Shown: positions 1 through 7,020, numbered from the stretch's first letter. The stretch: 32,264 bases of DNA from RGIG4079 sp045646905 (GCA_045646905.1 JAZRLP010000010.1:1-32264), one strand, 5' to 3'. The notes: a model not told the origin generated them from the letters alone. Numbers and translations are program-made.

Positions 1-51
1 TGGAAAAATTATTTCTTTTCGCAAAATATATCTAATTTTGAATAGTTGAAC

Positions 52-79
52 TGTAATACGGAGCTAGCTCCGTATTACA
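52..79. repeat. 28-bp perfect palindrome
   Basis: The half-site TGTAATACGGAGCT is followed at once by its exact reverse complement, with no loop. Nothing coding overlaps it. A few T-rich bases follow on the plus strand (81-92), so it could act as a terminator for a gene off the left edge. It could equally be a protein-binding palindrome. The sequence does not decide between these. Confidence 0.85.
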
Positions 80-182
80 CTCTTATTTTGATTATACATT
101 TATTAACAATTTAAAAGTAAACCTTTTTCAGGACGATACAGACTGCGTTCGTTATAGTGTCAAAAAAAATATGTCAACACTT

Positions 183-407
183 TTAATTTAGTTCTTTTTC
201 AACATCTTTCTTCTTTAAGAGTGATTTTATCTTTATATAACTTTGTCTAATGGTACAAGAAACAAGTCCAATACACATAACTACTGCTATTGGCACCCAG
301 ATGTATTCTACTATTATTGCTAAAAGCCCAAGGATTGCACATCCTACAATTATAGCTATTGCAAGTACAAATACAACAAATTCTCCTAATGGGTGAAAAT
401 TAAACAT
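183..407 (-). CDS. Small two-helix membrane protein, unknown function
   Basis: This 74-residue protein is mostly hydrophobic. Residues 10-32 and about 34-52 form two adjacent membrane-spanning segments, followed by a basic, charged tail (residues about 57-74, rich in Lys and Glu). I do not recognise a family. It lies 230 bases downstream of the SecB-like gene on the same strand, too far to be clearly in the same operon. The repeat at 445-531 sits in its upstream region, and that repeat ends in a TAAATTTA that is one base off the Bacteroidetes -7 box. It may therefore be read from a promoter inside the repeat. Length and composition fit a real small protein, but no homology evidence is available. 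Confidence 0.5.
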   Translation of the reverse strand: MFNFHPLGEFVVFVLAIAIIVGCAILGLLAIIVEYIWVPIAVVMCIGLVSCTIRQSYIKIKSLLKKKDVEKELN

Positions 408-444
408 CGTCGTAATATTTATGGTTAATATCTTTCTTATCGCT

Positions 445-531
445 TCATCGTAAATTTATAAAACATTCTTGACTTTTCCAAATTTCACAAGCCCAAAATA
501 CCACACATTCACCATTTTAACCAATAAATTA
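445..531. repeat. Direct repeat copy A (~87 bp)
   Basis: This copy runs from TCATCGTAAATTTATAAAAC to the end of CCAATAAATTA and matches 2668-2752 over its whole length in the same orientation, with a handful of substitutions and one-base indels. It is non-coding apart from a possible 19-codon reading frame on the minus strand that copy B does not keep intact. Together the copies bracket the toxin-antitoxin-chaperone operon and the broken phage-type gene. Confidence 0.8.
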
Positions 532-637
532 TCCAAATCGTCAAACATAGCGTACATCACAAACGTCTGCGCATATAGCCATTGAAGATTTAAATCTAAA
601 ATAGCAATAAAAAAGGTAATTTTTTAGACCTTAATTA

Positions 638-1072
638 TTATTGAATTTTGAGTTTAAGATCTTTATCAAACACATTATTGAAGTGCGCTGGTGGTAGTAC
701 TATTTTTTCTAAAGGCGTGCTTTCTGTTTTTGTATATAAAACACCTCTTAAGGATCCATAAGACAGAGAAGCAAATTCAGCTAACAAAATAGTTGGCAAA
801 GTCAAATAATCATCTTTAATAAGTTTTGCAACAGTATCATCGTGTAGTAAGAAATAATTTTTAAGAACTGCTTTCAACAAGACTTTACCGTCACATACAT
901 AACTTACATTTGTAGCACAACAAACTGCTTTAAGTTCATTATTAAAAGCAAACTGAAAAAAGTTATCAATTTTTATGGTCGCATCTTTAGACGCGTCAAA
1001 ATTTTCTTCTAATGTTGCAAATTGTTCAAGATGCAATCTTACAAACTGATATTTATAATCTAATTCAGACAT
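638..1072 (-). CDS. SecB-like chaperone of a toxin-antitoxin-chaperone module
   Basis: This 144-residue protein has the SecB fold signature at its C-terminal half. Residues 92-117 (LPTILLAEFASLSYGSLRG onward) align with the SecB stretch around CPNILFPYAREC, and LPPAHFNNVF at 126-135 matches the SecB ending LAPVNFDALF. The N-terminal half is strand-rich, as in SecB. SecB holds unfolded precursor proteins; in TAC modules a dedicated SecB-like protein binds the antitoxin tail and helps it fold and block the toxin. The gene is the third of a tight operon, five bases after the antitoxin. A free-standing export role is possible, but the position behind a higBA-type pair makes the TAC role more likely. 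Confidence 0.78.
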   Translation of the reverse strand: MSELDYKYQFVRLHLEQFATLEENFDASKDATIKIDNFFQFAFNNELKAVCCATNVSYVCDGKVLLKAVLKNYFLLHDDTVAKLIKDDYLTLPTILLAEFASLSYGSLRGVLYTKTESTPLEKIVLPPAHFNNVFDKDLKLKIQ

Positions 1073-1077
1073 AATTT

Positions 1078-1560
1078 TTACGCAATATAATGGGTTAGAT
1101 TATTTGGGGTAATGAAATTAGCTATATCATAAGTTACTTGATACTTATCAACTTGAGTACTGATACTTCTGAATACTGTACTTGCTGGTGTCGGTGTATA
1201 AACTACTTCTTCAACCTTATTAGCTACTAAAGTAGCATCGTTAGAAACTTTTTTGCGTTCAATATCTGTAATTTGAGAGAAAGATAGGTCAAGTGCTTTT
1301 GCAACTTTGGCAATTGTTTCAATACACAGATTTTCTTTCCCACTTAAGATTTTATTTACTTGTTGTGGAGATACACCCATTCTTTCTGCGAGGTCAATCT
1401 GTTTCAGGTTTTTATCTTTTAAAATCTTGCGAATTTTTATCGCAATTTTTAGAGAAACAGTTAACCATTCTCTATTATCTTTTCTGAATTTAGCAGAATC
1501 AATAGCCTTTTGAGACATTGGTTTTGCTATCTCATTTAGTTTATCTATATTACATTTCAT
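1078..1560 (-). CDS. HigA-like antitoxin with HTH domain and long C-terminal tail
   Basis: This is a 160-residue DNA-binding antitoxin. Residues 42-98 form a Cro/C1-type helix-turn-helix, with recognition region around LAERMGVSPQQVNKILSGKE. A tail of about 58 residues (103-160), rich in Val, Thr and aromatic residues, follows the HTH. Plain HigA antitoxins often stop soon after the HTH, whereas TAC antitoxins carry a C-terminal chaperone-addiction extension, so this tail is the likely SecB-binding part (inference). The start codon lies 10 bases after the toxin stop, and the stop is 5 bases before the SecB-like gene. Autoregulation through the inverted repeat at 2150-2178 is likely. A free-standing regulator is a less likely reading. 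Confidence 0.82.
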   Translation of the reverse strand: MKCNIDKLNEIAKPMSQKAIDSAKFRKDNREWLTVSLKIAIKIRKILKDKNLKQIDLAERMGVSPQQVNKILSGKENLCIETIAKVAKALDLSFSQITDIERKKVSNDATLVANKVEEVVYTPTPASTVFRSISTQVDKYQVTYDIANFITPNNLTHYIA

Positions 1561-1570
1561 AATCTAAAAA

Positions 1571-2107
1571 TTATATATCAGAGCTGTCTATTATACCATG
1601 TTGTTTCATATATGCTAATACAATGTCTATTTTATGAAACACATTATCTTTTAAGTCTGGTGAAGTTTGAATTTTGTCTGAAAGTTTTATTCCTCCATAT
1701 ACAATAACATATGCGTTATCTTTTAGTTTTATAGCATATAATCTTATGAATGATGGTGGAGTAACTTTGCCATATCCTTTTACTGGTAATATCTCATATA
1801 AATACTTAAAATCTCCGTCTAATGGTGTAAAGTATGAATCAAGTTCGCCATTGTTAGTTAAGTCATCGATATAATTTTCTAATGCTTCTGCCTCATCAAT
1901 TATTTCATTCGCAGCAAGGTCCCAATCAGAGGAGCTATAACCTATAGAAGTCCAAAAGTCAGAATCTAGATATTGTCTATGTTCATAAAGAAAATCTTCT
2001 AAATAATTCAAATCGCTCCATTGATTGAATAGTCTTGAGTATTCATCATCTTCCTCGTTGTCATAATGAACCGTATATAAGGCACCTTTTATATTTATAA
2101 TGTCCAT
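1571..2107 (-). CDS. Probable HigB/Gp49-like toxin of the TAC module
   Basis: This 178-residue protein is first in the operon, the usual place of higB. Its C-terminal part (about 118-172) resembles the end of RelE-superfamily HigB/Gp49-like (DUF891) toxins: FIRLYAIKL, then AYVIVYGGIKLSDKIQTSPD, then a helix ending YMKQHGI. In that family this is a strand, a second strand ending in a basic loop that contacts the ribosome or mRNA, and a final helix. The N-terminal 110 residues are acidic and do not match a toxin I know, and the protein is longer than the usual 90-120 residues. The toxin call rests on the C-terminal pattern and on the neighbours; catalytic residues cannot be named with confidence. 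Confidence 0.62.
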   Translation of the reverse strand: MDIINIKGALYTVHYDNEEDDEYSRLFNQWSDLNYLEDFLYEHRQYLDSDFWTSIGYSSSDWDLAANEIIDEAEALENYIDDLTNNGELDSYFTPLDGDFKYLYEILPVKGYGKVTPPSFIRLYAIKLKDNAYVIVYGGIKLSDKIQTSPDLKDNVFHKIDIVLAYMKQHGIIDSSDI

Positions 2108-2135
2108 TAAATTAACTTATAGGTTTATTTTGATG

Positions 2136-2169
2136 CAAAAATACATACTTATCAATCATAAAACACAAA
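2136..2169 (-). promoter_or_regulatory. Promoter of the TAC operon
   Basis: Read on the minus strand, TATTTTTG (2143 down to 2136) matches the Bacteroidetes -7 box TAnnTTTG, and TTTG (2169 down to 2166) is a -33 box 22 bases upstream. Transcription would start near 2132, leaving about 25 bases before the toxin ATG. Confidence 0.55.
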
Positions 2170-2178
2170 AAATTGATA
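2150..2178. promoter_or_regulatory. Candidate antitoxin operator (inverted repeat)
   Basis: TATCAAT (2150-2156) and ATTGATA (2172-2178) form a 7-bp inverted repeat whose half-sites are 22 bases apart centre to centre, about two helical turns. It straddles the -33 box of the TAC promoter, where a dimeric HTH antitoxin could block RNA polymerase. Binding by this antitoxin is inferred. Confidence 0.45.
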
Positions 2179-2221
2179 CAATTCTTTATTTAGTTAACAT
2201 CATTTAACCATACAAACACAA

Positions 2222-2245
2222 CAGCCCACTCTCACGAGCAGGCTG
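2222..2245 (-). terminator. Hairpin terminator after the phage-type remnant
   Basis: CAGCC (2222-2226) pairs with GGCTG (2241-2245) and CTC (2229-2231) with GAG (2236-2238). On the minus strand the hairpin is followed by a modestly T-rich stretch. It lies about 55 bases past the stop of the broken gene at 2301, which suggests it is that gene's old terminator. Confidence 0.45.
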
Positions 2246-2300
2246 AAGACAACAACCTAATAAACTATTACAATATATTATGAAAAAGGATTTATATATA

Positions 2301-2597
2301 TTAAGTTGATTTGAAACGACGAATTAACCAAAGAATGCCTATCACTAGAAGCACTACGATCGTGGCGAGCGCGAATATGCCAAGATAGTGCAAGAAGGAT
2401 TGCCATTTCGACGGAGGCTTCTCTACTTCGATGATGCGAGTTTGCTCCACGAGCACCGAATCCACGTGCCAATGGTGCAGTGTGTCGATGCGAAGCTTGT
2501 CACGATAGCGATAGATGAATTTGACTTTGTCACGATAGATAGTATCGCCATGTGTATATTGATTGATTGATGAAGATGCTACTCTCGTCCTCTCCGC
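2301..2597 (-). pseudogene. Truncated phage-type (Rz-like) membrane protein remnant
   Basis: The minus-strand frame ending in TAA at 2301 is open back to a stop at 2598-2600 but has no ATG, GTG or TTG start at a sensible place. Its translation from about 2549 is GDTIYRDKVKFIYRYRDKL, then a VDSVLVEQTRIIEVEKPPSK stretch and a C-terminal membrane helix (LHYLGIFALATIVVLLVIGI) with a basic end. This repeated (D)TIYRD/VEKP pattern before a membrane helix recalls small membrane proteins found beside endolysin genes in Bacteroidales prophages, usually with an N-terminal signal or lipobox. That N-terminus is missing here. Base composition is visibly more GC-rich than the flanks. A non-standard start cannot be fully excluded, but decay is the simpler reading. 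Confidence 0.55.
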
Positions 2598-2599
2598 TC

Positions 2600-2634
2600 A
2601 AGAGCATGAAAGTTTTACTTTCAAGCTCTTTTGT
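2600..2634 (+). terminator. Strong hairpin with T-run, orphan terminator or repeat
   Basis: Two 14-base arms (2600-2613 and 2617-2630) pair with a single mismatch around a TTT loop. TTTT follows on the plus strand after the stem. No plus-strand gene precedes it, so if it is a terminator its gene has been lost. It overlaps the upstream edge of the phage-type remnant. Confidence 0.5.
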
Positions 2635-2667
2635 TATACCTTAGTCTCTTCTGATTCTTGATTGTAA

Positions 2668-2752
2668 TCATCGTAATTTATAAAACATTCTTTACTTTTC
2701 TAAATTTCACAAGCCCAAATACCACAAATCCACCTTTTTGACCAATAAATTA
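2668..2752. repeat. Direct repeat copy B (~85 bp)
   Basis: This is the second copy of the repeat at 445-531, in the same orientation. Both share stretches such as TTTATAAAACATTCTT, AAATTTCACAAGCCCAAA and CCAATAAATTA. The rest of the stretch from 2753 to 2849 holds nothing I can identify. Confidence 0.8.
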
Positions 2753-2849
2753 CACTCCCTAAACTAAATATTTAAGCCATATATTACTCCAATTATCCCT
2801 ACGCATTGCATTTACAGAGAATTCCCTATAGACATTTCATTAAAATCAA

Positions 2850-2880
2850 ATGGGGAGGCATCCACTGGATACCTCCCCAT
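2850..2880 (-). terminator. Rho-independent terminator of the DUF2582 gene
   Basis: ATGGGGAGG (2850-2858) pairs with CCTCCCCAT (2872-2880), and ATCC (2860-2863) pairs with GGAT (2867-2870) around an ACT loop. On the minus strand the stem is followed by TTTGATTTT. It lies 23 bases past the stop of the 2904-3113 gene. Confidence 0.85.
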
Positions 2881-2903
2881 TCTATAAAGAAATTAGAAGT
2901 TTC

Positions 2904-3113
2904 TTATTTCACGAGTGAAAGATAAAGTTCTTTTTCTTCAGCATTTTCAACAATGTTTAGTTTGCCTTCGCGAGCCAACCAACCCATTGCTGCATAAAGT
3001 TCTTTTTCTTTCAATTTAGTAGCTTTTTTAACTTGTTTAAAACCTAAAGTTTCAACTTCGTTAAGGGCGTTCCAGATAAGACCTGCCCATGTACCGATTT
3101 TTTCTGTGTTCAT
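2904..3113 (-). CDS. Winged-helix DUF2582 protein
   Basis: This 69-residue protein begins MNTEKIGTWAGLIWNALNE and contains the short winged-helix pattern of the DUF2582 family (an IWNALNE-type first helix, a helix around KQVKKATKLKEKELYAAMGW, and a LAREGKLNI wing). The frame continues upstream to 3197, but the ATG at 3113 fits the family length and the promoter box at 3167-3174 lies between the two candidate starts. Small winged-helix proteins of this type are common in Bacteroidales; their exact DNA or partner targets are not established to my knowledge. It is a single-gene unit with its own promoter and terminator. Confidence 0.85.
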   Translation of the reverse strand: MNTEKIGTWAGLIWNALNEVETLGFKQVKKATKLKEKELYAAMGWLAREGKLNIVENAEEKELYLSLVK

Positions 3114-3166
3114 TTTTTTTCGTTTTGTTAAACCTAAAATATTAATATTCAAATCTTTTTCAAGTG

Positions 3167-3174
3167 CAAAGTTA
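3167..3174 (-). promoter_or_regulatory. -7 promoter box of the DUF2582 gene
   Basis: On the minus strand this reads TAACTTTG, an exact match to TAnnTTTG. No clear TTTG -33 box lies at the right distance. The implied leader is about 50 bases. Confidence 0.5.
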
Positions 3175-3324
3175 CAAAAAATAACCGAGATATACACACT
3201 TTTTCATCTATTTTTTCTCACTCAAAGAATATTAACCACTATAACACAGGCATTTATAGCGCATTTACATCATTATATTACTCATATTTTTCTCCCGAGG
3301 CAATAATAATTGTATTATTTTGTA

Positions 3325-3332
3325 TATTTTTG
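3325..3332 (+). promoter_or_regulatory. -7 promoter box of the YjbQ-family gene
   Basis: TATTTTTG matches TAnnTTTG. Transcription would begin near 3336, which rules out the in-frame TTG at 3330 as the start and supports the ATG at 3354. No -33 TTTG is visible. Confidence 0.5.
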
Positions 3333-3353
3333 CAAATAATAAATACATCGTTT

Positions 3354-3767
3354 ATGATTTCTCAATTTGAAATAACACTTGCTGCACGCCCACGAGGGGC
3401 CCACTTAATTACCGCTGAAATTGAGCGACAACTTCCCTCACTTCCTAAATTGGGGCTTCTTAATATATTTATAAAGCATACATCGGCTGCCCTAACTATT
3501 AATGAGAATGCCGACCCTGATGTAAGGATAGATTTAAACGCGATACTTGACCACCTTGTTAGAGAACGCGAGTCGTATTATAAACACACTTATGAGGGCG
3601 ATGATGATATGCCAGCTCACGCAAAAACCTCAATGATTGGCGAGTCAATCACTATACCAATTACCAACCATAGGTTAAACCTTGGCACATGGCAAGGAAT
3701 ATATCTTATGGAATTTCGTAATTATGGAGGCTGCCGAAAGATAGTATGCACTATTATTGGCGAATAA
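3354..3767 (+). CDS. YjbQ/UPF0047 family protein
   Basis: This 137-residue protein has the hallmark residues of the YjbQ (UPF0047) family: the HTSAALTINENADPDVR segment at about 42-58, an HAKTSMIGES stretch near 104-113 and a GTWQGIYLMEFR ending. Some members show weak thiamin phosphate synthase activity, but the physiological role is not settled. The protein is of full family length. It sits alone on the plus strand, 48 bases before rsgA, and may be co-transcribed with it. The ATG at 3354 was chosen over an upstream TTG because the latter overlaps the promoter box. Confidence 0.88.
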   Translation: MISQFEITLAARPRGAHLITAEIERQLPSLPKLGLLNIFIKHTSAALTINENADPDVRIDLNAILDHLVRERESYYKHTYEGDDDMPAHAKTSMIGESITIPITNHRLNLGTWQGIYLMEFRNYGGCRKIVCTIIGE

Positions 3768-3815
3768 TCATAAAAATGAGTAACTTTACATCGTAATTAC
3801 AGTTATATAAAATTG

Positions 3816-4751
3816 ATGCACGGATTAGTTATAAAAAATACAGGTAGTTGGTATGTCGTAAAAACCGACAATGGAGAAGAAATTAACTGCAAAATCAAAG
3901 GTAATTTTCGTCTTAAAGGTATTCGCACTACAAATCCCATAGCAGTTGGCGACTTGGTAACAATTTTACCTAACGCCGATGGCACTGCGTTTATTACAAG
4001 CATTGACACTCGCAAAAACTACATAATACGCCGTTCTAGCAACCTCTCAAAAGAGGCTCATATAATTGCATCAAATGTTGACCAAGCGTTATTAATAGTA
4101 ACACTTGCCCATCCCGTAACATCTACTACCTTTGTTGATCGTTTTTTAGCAACTGCCGAAGCCTATCGCATTCCCGCTACAATTGTAATTAACAAAATCG
4201 ACCTTCTTACCGATGCCGAAGATAAAGAATATCTTGAGGCATGGAGTTACCTATATCGTTCAATAGGATATACAGTCATTGAGATATCGGCTATAACTGG
4301 CGAAGGTATTAATGAACTAAAGGAGTCACTCGAAAATAAGATAACCCTTCTTTCGGGTAATTCAGGTGTTGGAAAATCGACATTAATAAATCAAATAATT
4401 CCTGGTCTAAATCTTCGCACTGCCGAAATTTCAACCACACACGACACCGGCATGCACACCACTACATTCTCCGAAATGTTCCCATTACCCAATGGAGGCT
4501 ACCTCATTGACACCCCAGGGGTAAAAGGGTTTGGCACAATTGATTTTGACAGGCATGAGGTAGCACATTTCTTCCCCGAAATATTTGAAATAGCCCAAGA
4601 TTGTCGATTTGGCGACTGCACTCACACCCACGAACCTGGATGCGCTGTACTACTAGCACTTGAGGAGTCTAAAATATCTCAATCAAGATATAATTCATAT
4701 TTGAGCATACTTGAAGACTCATCCGACGATAAATATCGCAAAGCATTTTAA
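3816..4751 (+). CDS. rsgA: Ribosome small subunit GTPase RsgA
   Basis: RsgA is a circularly permuted GTPase that checks and releases maturing 30S subunits. In this 311-residue protein an OB-fold-like N-terminus (about 1-70) is followed by G4 NKID (126-129), then G1 GNSGVGKST (181-189) and G3 DTPG (232-235), the permuted order diagnostic of the family. A zinc site C263, C268, H270, C276 has the spacing Cx4CxHx5C. The ATG at 3816 gives MHGLVIKNTGSWY, the usual start of the family; an in-frame TTG lies one codon earlier. It follows the YjbQ gene closely and has no clear promoter of its own (TAACTTTA at 3781-3788 is one base off). Confidence 0.96.
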   Translation: MHGLVIKNTGSWYVVKTDNGEEINCKIKGNFRLKGIRTTNPIAVGDLVTILPNADGTAFITSIDTRKNYIIRRSSNLSKEAHIIASNVDQALLIVTLAHPVTSTTFVDRFLATAEAYRIPATIVINKIDLLTDAEDKEYLEAWSYLYRSIGYTVIEISAITGEGINELKESLENKITLLSGNSGVGKSTLINQIIPGLNLRTAEISTTHDTGMHTTTFSEMFPLPNGGYLIDTPGVKGFGTIDFDRHEVAHFFPEIFEIAQDCRFGDCTHTHEPGCAVLLALEESKISQSRYNSYLSILEDSSDDKYRKAF

Positions 4752-4827
4752 CTTTTTTGGCTTGTACTTTATTCGTTGCCGAAATTAATTTCAGCATAAA
4801 TCTATGCGTATCAATAGCCTCTCAACA

Positions 4828-4859
4828 TTTGCGTATAAGGGATTTTTGTATTAATTTTG
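4828..4859 (+). promoter_or_regulatory. Promoter of manA
   Basis: TTTG at 4828-4831 and TAATTTTG at 4852-4859 form a complete Bacteroidetes promoter with a 20-base spacer. The leader to the manA ATG at 4882 would be about 19 bases. Confidence 0.75.
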
Positions 4860-4881
4860 CAGTTACATTAACAAATAAAAT

Positions 4882-5871
4882 ATGAGCAAAATTTCTCCGT
4901 TAAAATTTACGCCAATACTCAAATCGGTCCTTTGGGGTGGTTCGCGCATATCATCATTTAAAGGTATTGCCCCATCCAATAGCCTAATTGGCGAGACATG
5001 GGAAATTTCTGGATTAGAAGGAGTTGAAACCAAGATTGCCTCCGGAGAATTTAAAGGAATGACCGTATCAGAGTTATTAAACTCTCACGGAGAAGAGATA
5101 ATGGGTCAACGCCTATTTCAACAATATGGCACACATTTCCCTTTGCTCATAAAATTTATTGACGCCGCTCAAGATTTATCTATCCAAGTACACCCAAATG
5201 ATGAAATAGCCGCACCTCGCCACAATTGTAGTGGAAAAACCGAGTTGTGGTATATGCTTGAGTCGCAAGATAATTCAATAATTTACTCTGGATTCAAAAC
5301 ACCTACAACCCTCAACGAATTCAAAAATCATGTAGAGAACAACACATTGACCGATGTTCTTGCATGCTTTTCCCCAAAGCGAGGGGACATATTCTATCTT
5401 CCAGCGGGCCGTGTTCACAGCATTGGTGCAGGAAACCTACTTCTTGAGATTCAACAATCGTCAGATATTACCTATCGCGTATATGACTATAATCGCACCG
5501 ACTTTAATGGTCAAAAACGCGAGCTCCACACCGAACTTGCCCTTGAGACTATTGACTACCAAGTTCATGACGAGTATTGCATTCACACCGATCCTCAAAT
5601 TGACTGCGAAATAGAAATAAATCGTTGCAACTATTTTGCAACTACCCTATTAAAAGTCAAAAACTCATGTCGAATTGATGTGGCAAACAAAGATTCTTTC
5701 CGCATCATCATTGTTACTGCTGGAAAAGGGAATCTAATTGATTGTTATGGCAATAATATTCCTTTAAGACAGGGTAATGTGTTATTAATTCCAGCATCGA
5801 CCGAATGGATTGATATTATTGGAACAAATGGCAAAGCAATAGAGGTTGTCACCACATATGTACCTATGTGA
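4882..5871 (+). CDS. manA: Class I mannose-6-phosphate isomerase
   Basis: The enzyme interconverts fructose 6-phosphate and mannose 6-phosphate, feeding GDP-sugar and surface polysaccharide synthesis. The 329-residue cupin protein shows the metal-site motifs of the short type I family: SIQVHPND (100-107), GKTELWY (118-124) and PAGRVHSIG (174-182), followed by DITYRVYDYNR. Ligands are probably Q102, H104, E121 and H179 by comparison with characterised type I enzymes. The gene has a full promoter at 4828-4859 and is followed after 14 bases by the ATP-grasp gene, so the two are probably an operon. Confidence 0.94.
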   Translation: MSKISPLKFTPILKSVLWGGSRISSFKGIAPSNSLIGETWEISGLEGVETKIASGEFKGMTVSELLNSHGEEIMGQRLFQQYGTHFPLLIKFIDAAQDLSIQVHPNDEIAAPRHNCSGKTELWYMLESQDNSIIYSGFKTPTTLNEFKNHVENNTLTDVLACFSPKRGDIFYLPAGRVHSIGAGNLLLEIQQSSDITYRVYDYNRTDFNGQKRELHTELALETIDYQVHDEYCIHTDPQIDCEIEINRCNYFATTLLKVKNSCRIDVANKDSFRIIIVTAGKGNLIDCYGNNIPLRQGNVLLIPASTEWIDIIGTNGKAIEVVTTYVPM

Positions 5872-5885
5872 TAATGTAAATCACA

Positions 5886-7013
5886 ATGCCTCAACTCCAT
5901 CTTTTTAATCCCGAAAATGACATAGCTCTTGCTTATGGCAAAAGTCAATATACTGCTCCCCCTAATGCTTTGCGTTTACGCACTGCTGGCGAATTGTTGC
6001 CACTATGGTTTTGTGAAAAAGGAGATAAAGTTATCTCACCAAATGCTGATTTGGGTTGGGTAGAAGATATTAAATCTCAATTTGATATCAATGGCGAAGT
6101 CGCATTACCCTCAACTTTGTCATCTATTACACAATGTAGTCCATGGGGATGGTCGCTATATACCAAGAAGCAATTGCTTAACACGAATATCAACGAACAA
6201 ATTCTTCCTTCGGACGAACAAATAGATAAGATACGAGAGCTTAGTCACCGAAGGCTATGTGTTGACATATCTAACCAACTATTAAACTATAATATCCCCA
6301 ACCCAACTCTGCCATTTGAAGCCCATAATGAAGAGGAGATGCTTGAATATGCTCGCAAACATCAATCAATATTCCTCAAAGCACCATGGTCGAGTAGCGG
6401 CCGAGGCGTCATCAACACTTCACACATCAACGAAGAAGAACTTAAGCGCCGAGCATTGGGCATAATTCGCAATCAAGGGTCGGTTCTATGCGAGAAAGCA
6501 CTTAATAAGGTTTCTGATTTTGCGATGCTATTTTTTAGCAATGGCGTAACGGTTGAGTATAAAGGAATTTCATCTTTTTTCAACACAACCAAAGGCGCAT
6601 ATGCCGGCAATATCATTGCATCTCAAGAATATATTTTAAAATCACTAACTCAATACATTTCAGAAAGTTCTCTCATCAACATTGCCAACGCTCTTACTCA
6701 AATTCTCACTAAACTCATTGCCCCTCACTATTATGGATATTTTGGTGTTGACATGATGATATATCGCAATGACAACATTTGTCATATAGCACCATGCGTA
6801 GAGGTAAATTTAAGAATGACAATGGGTGTGATAGCTCTATTATGGGCAGAGCAACATCTTACATTGGGGAGCAAAGGGAAAATGATAGTAGAATATGCTC
6901 CTAATAAAACGATAGAAGAGAATTATGTAATCATTAATTCAAAATTAAAATCGGGAACAATCTCATTGATTCCTCCCGATAAATATTTTAAAATTTATAT
7001 TTCTGTAGATTGA
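5886..7013 (+). CDS. ATP-grasp superfamily protein, substrate unknown
   Basis: This 375-residue protein has the elements of an ATP-grasp ligase: K165 in IFLKAPWSSSGRGV with the SGRG loop at 171-174, GYFGVDMMIYR with D289, and EVNLR with E306 and N308 as likely Mg-ATP ligands. The N-terminal 130 residues (MPQLHLFNPENDIALAYGKS) are characteristic of a family I have seen only in Bacteroidetes and that has no assigned reaction that I know of. ATP-grasp enzymes usually join a carboxylate to an amine or thiol through an acyl-phosphate. It is tightly linked to manA. Its stop is 7 bases from the convergent maf stop, with no terminator between them. Confidence 0.82.
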   Translation: MPQLHLFNPENDIALAYGKSQYTAPPNALRLRTAGELLPLWFCEKGDKVISPNADLGWVEDIKSQFDINGEVALPSTLSSITQCSPWGWSLYTKKQLLNTNINEQILPSDEQIDKIRELSHRRLCVDISNQLLNYNIPNPTLPFEAHNEEEMLEYARKHQSIFLKAPWSSSGRGVINTSHINEEELKRRALGIIRNQGSVLCEKALNKVSDFAMLFFSNGVTVEYKGISSFFNTTKGAYAGNIIASQEYILKSLTQYISESSLINIANALTQILTKLIAPHYYGYFGVDMMIYRNDNICHIAPCVEVNLRMTMGVIALLWAEQHLTLGSKGKMIVEYAPNKTIEENYVIINSKLKSGTISLIPPDKYFKIYISVD

Positions 7014-7020
7014 GTTAATT

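Noticed and set aside
2278..2570. Open frames on both strands over the phage-type remnant
   Set aside because: They are out of frame with the DTIYRD/VEKP reading frame, which alone shows a plausible membrane protein.
3330..3353. Upstream TTG start for the YjbQ-family gene
   Set aside because: The codon overlaps the -7 promoter box and would precede the predicted transcription start.
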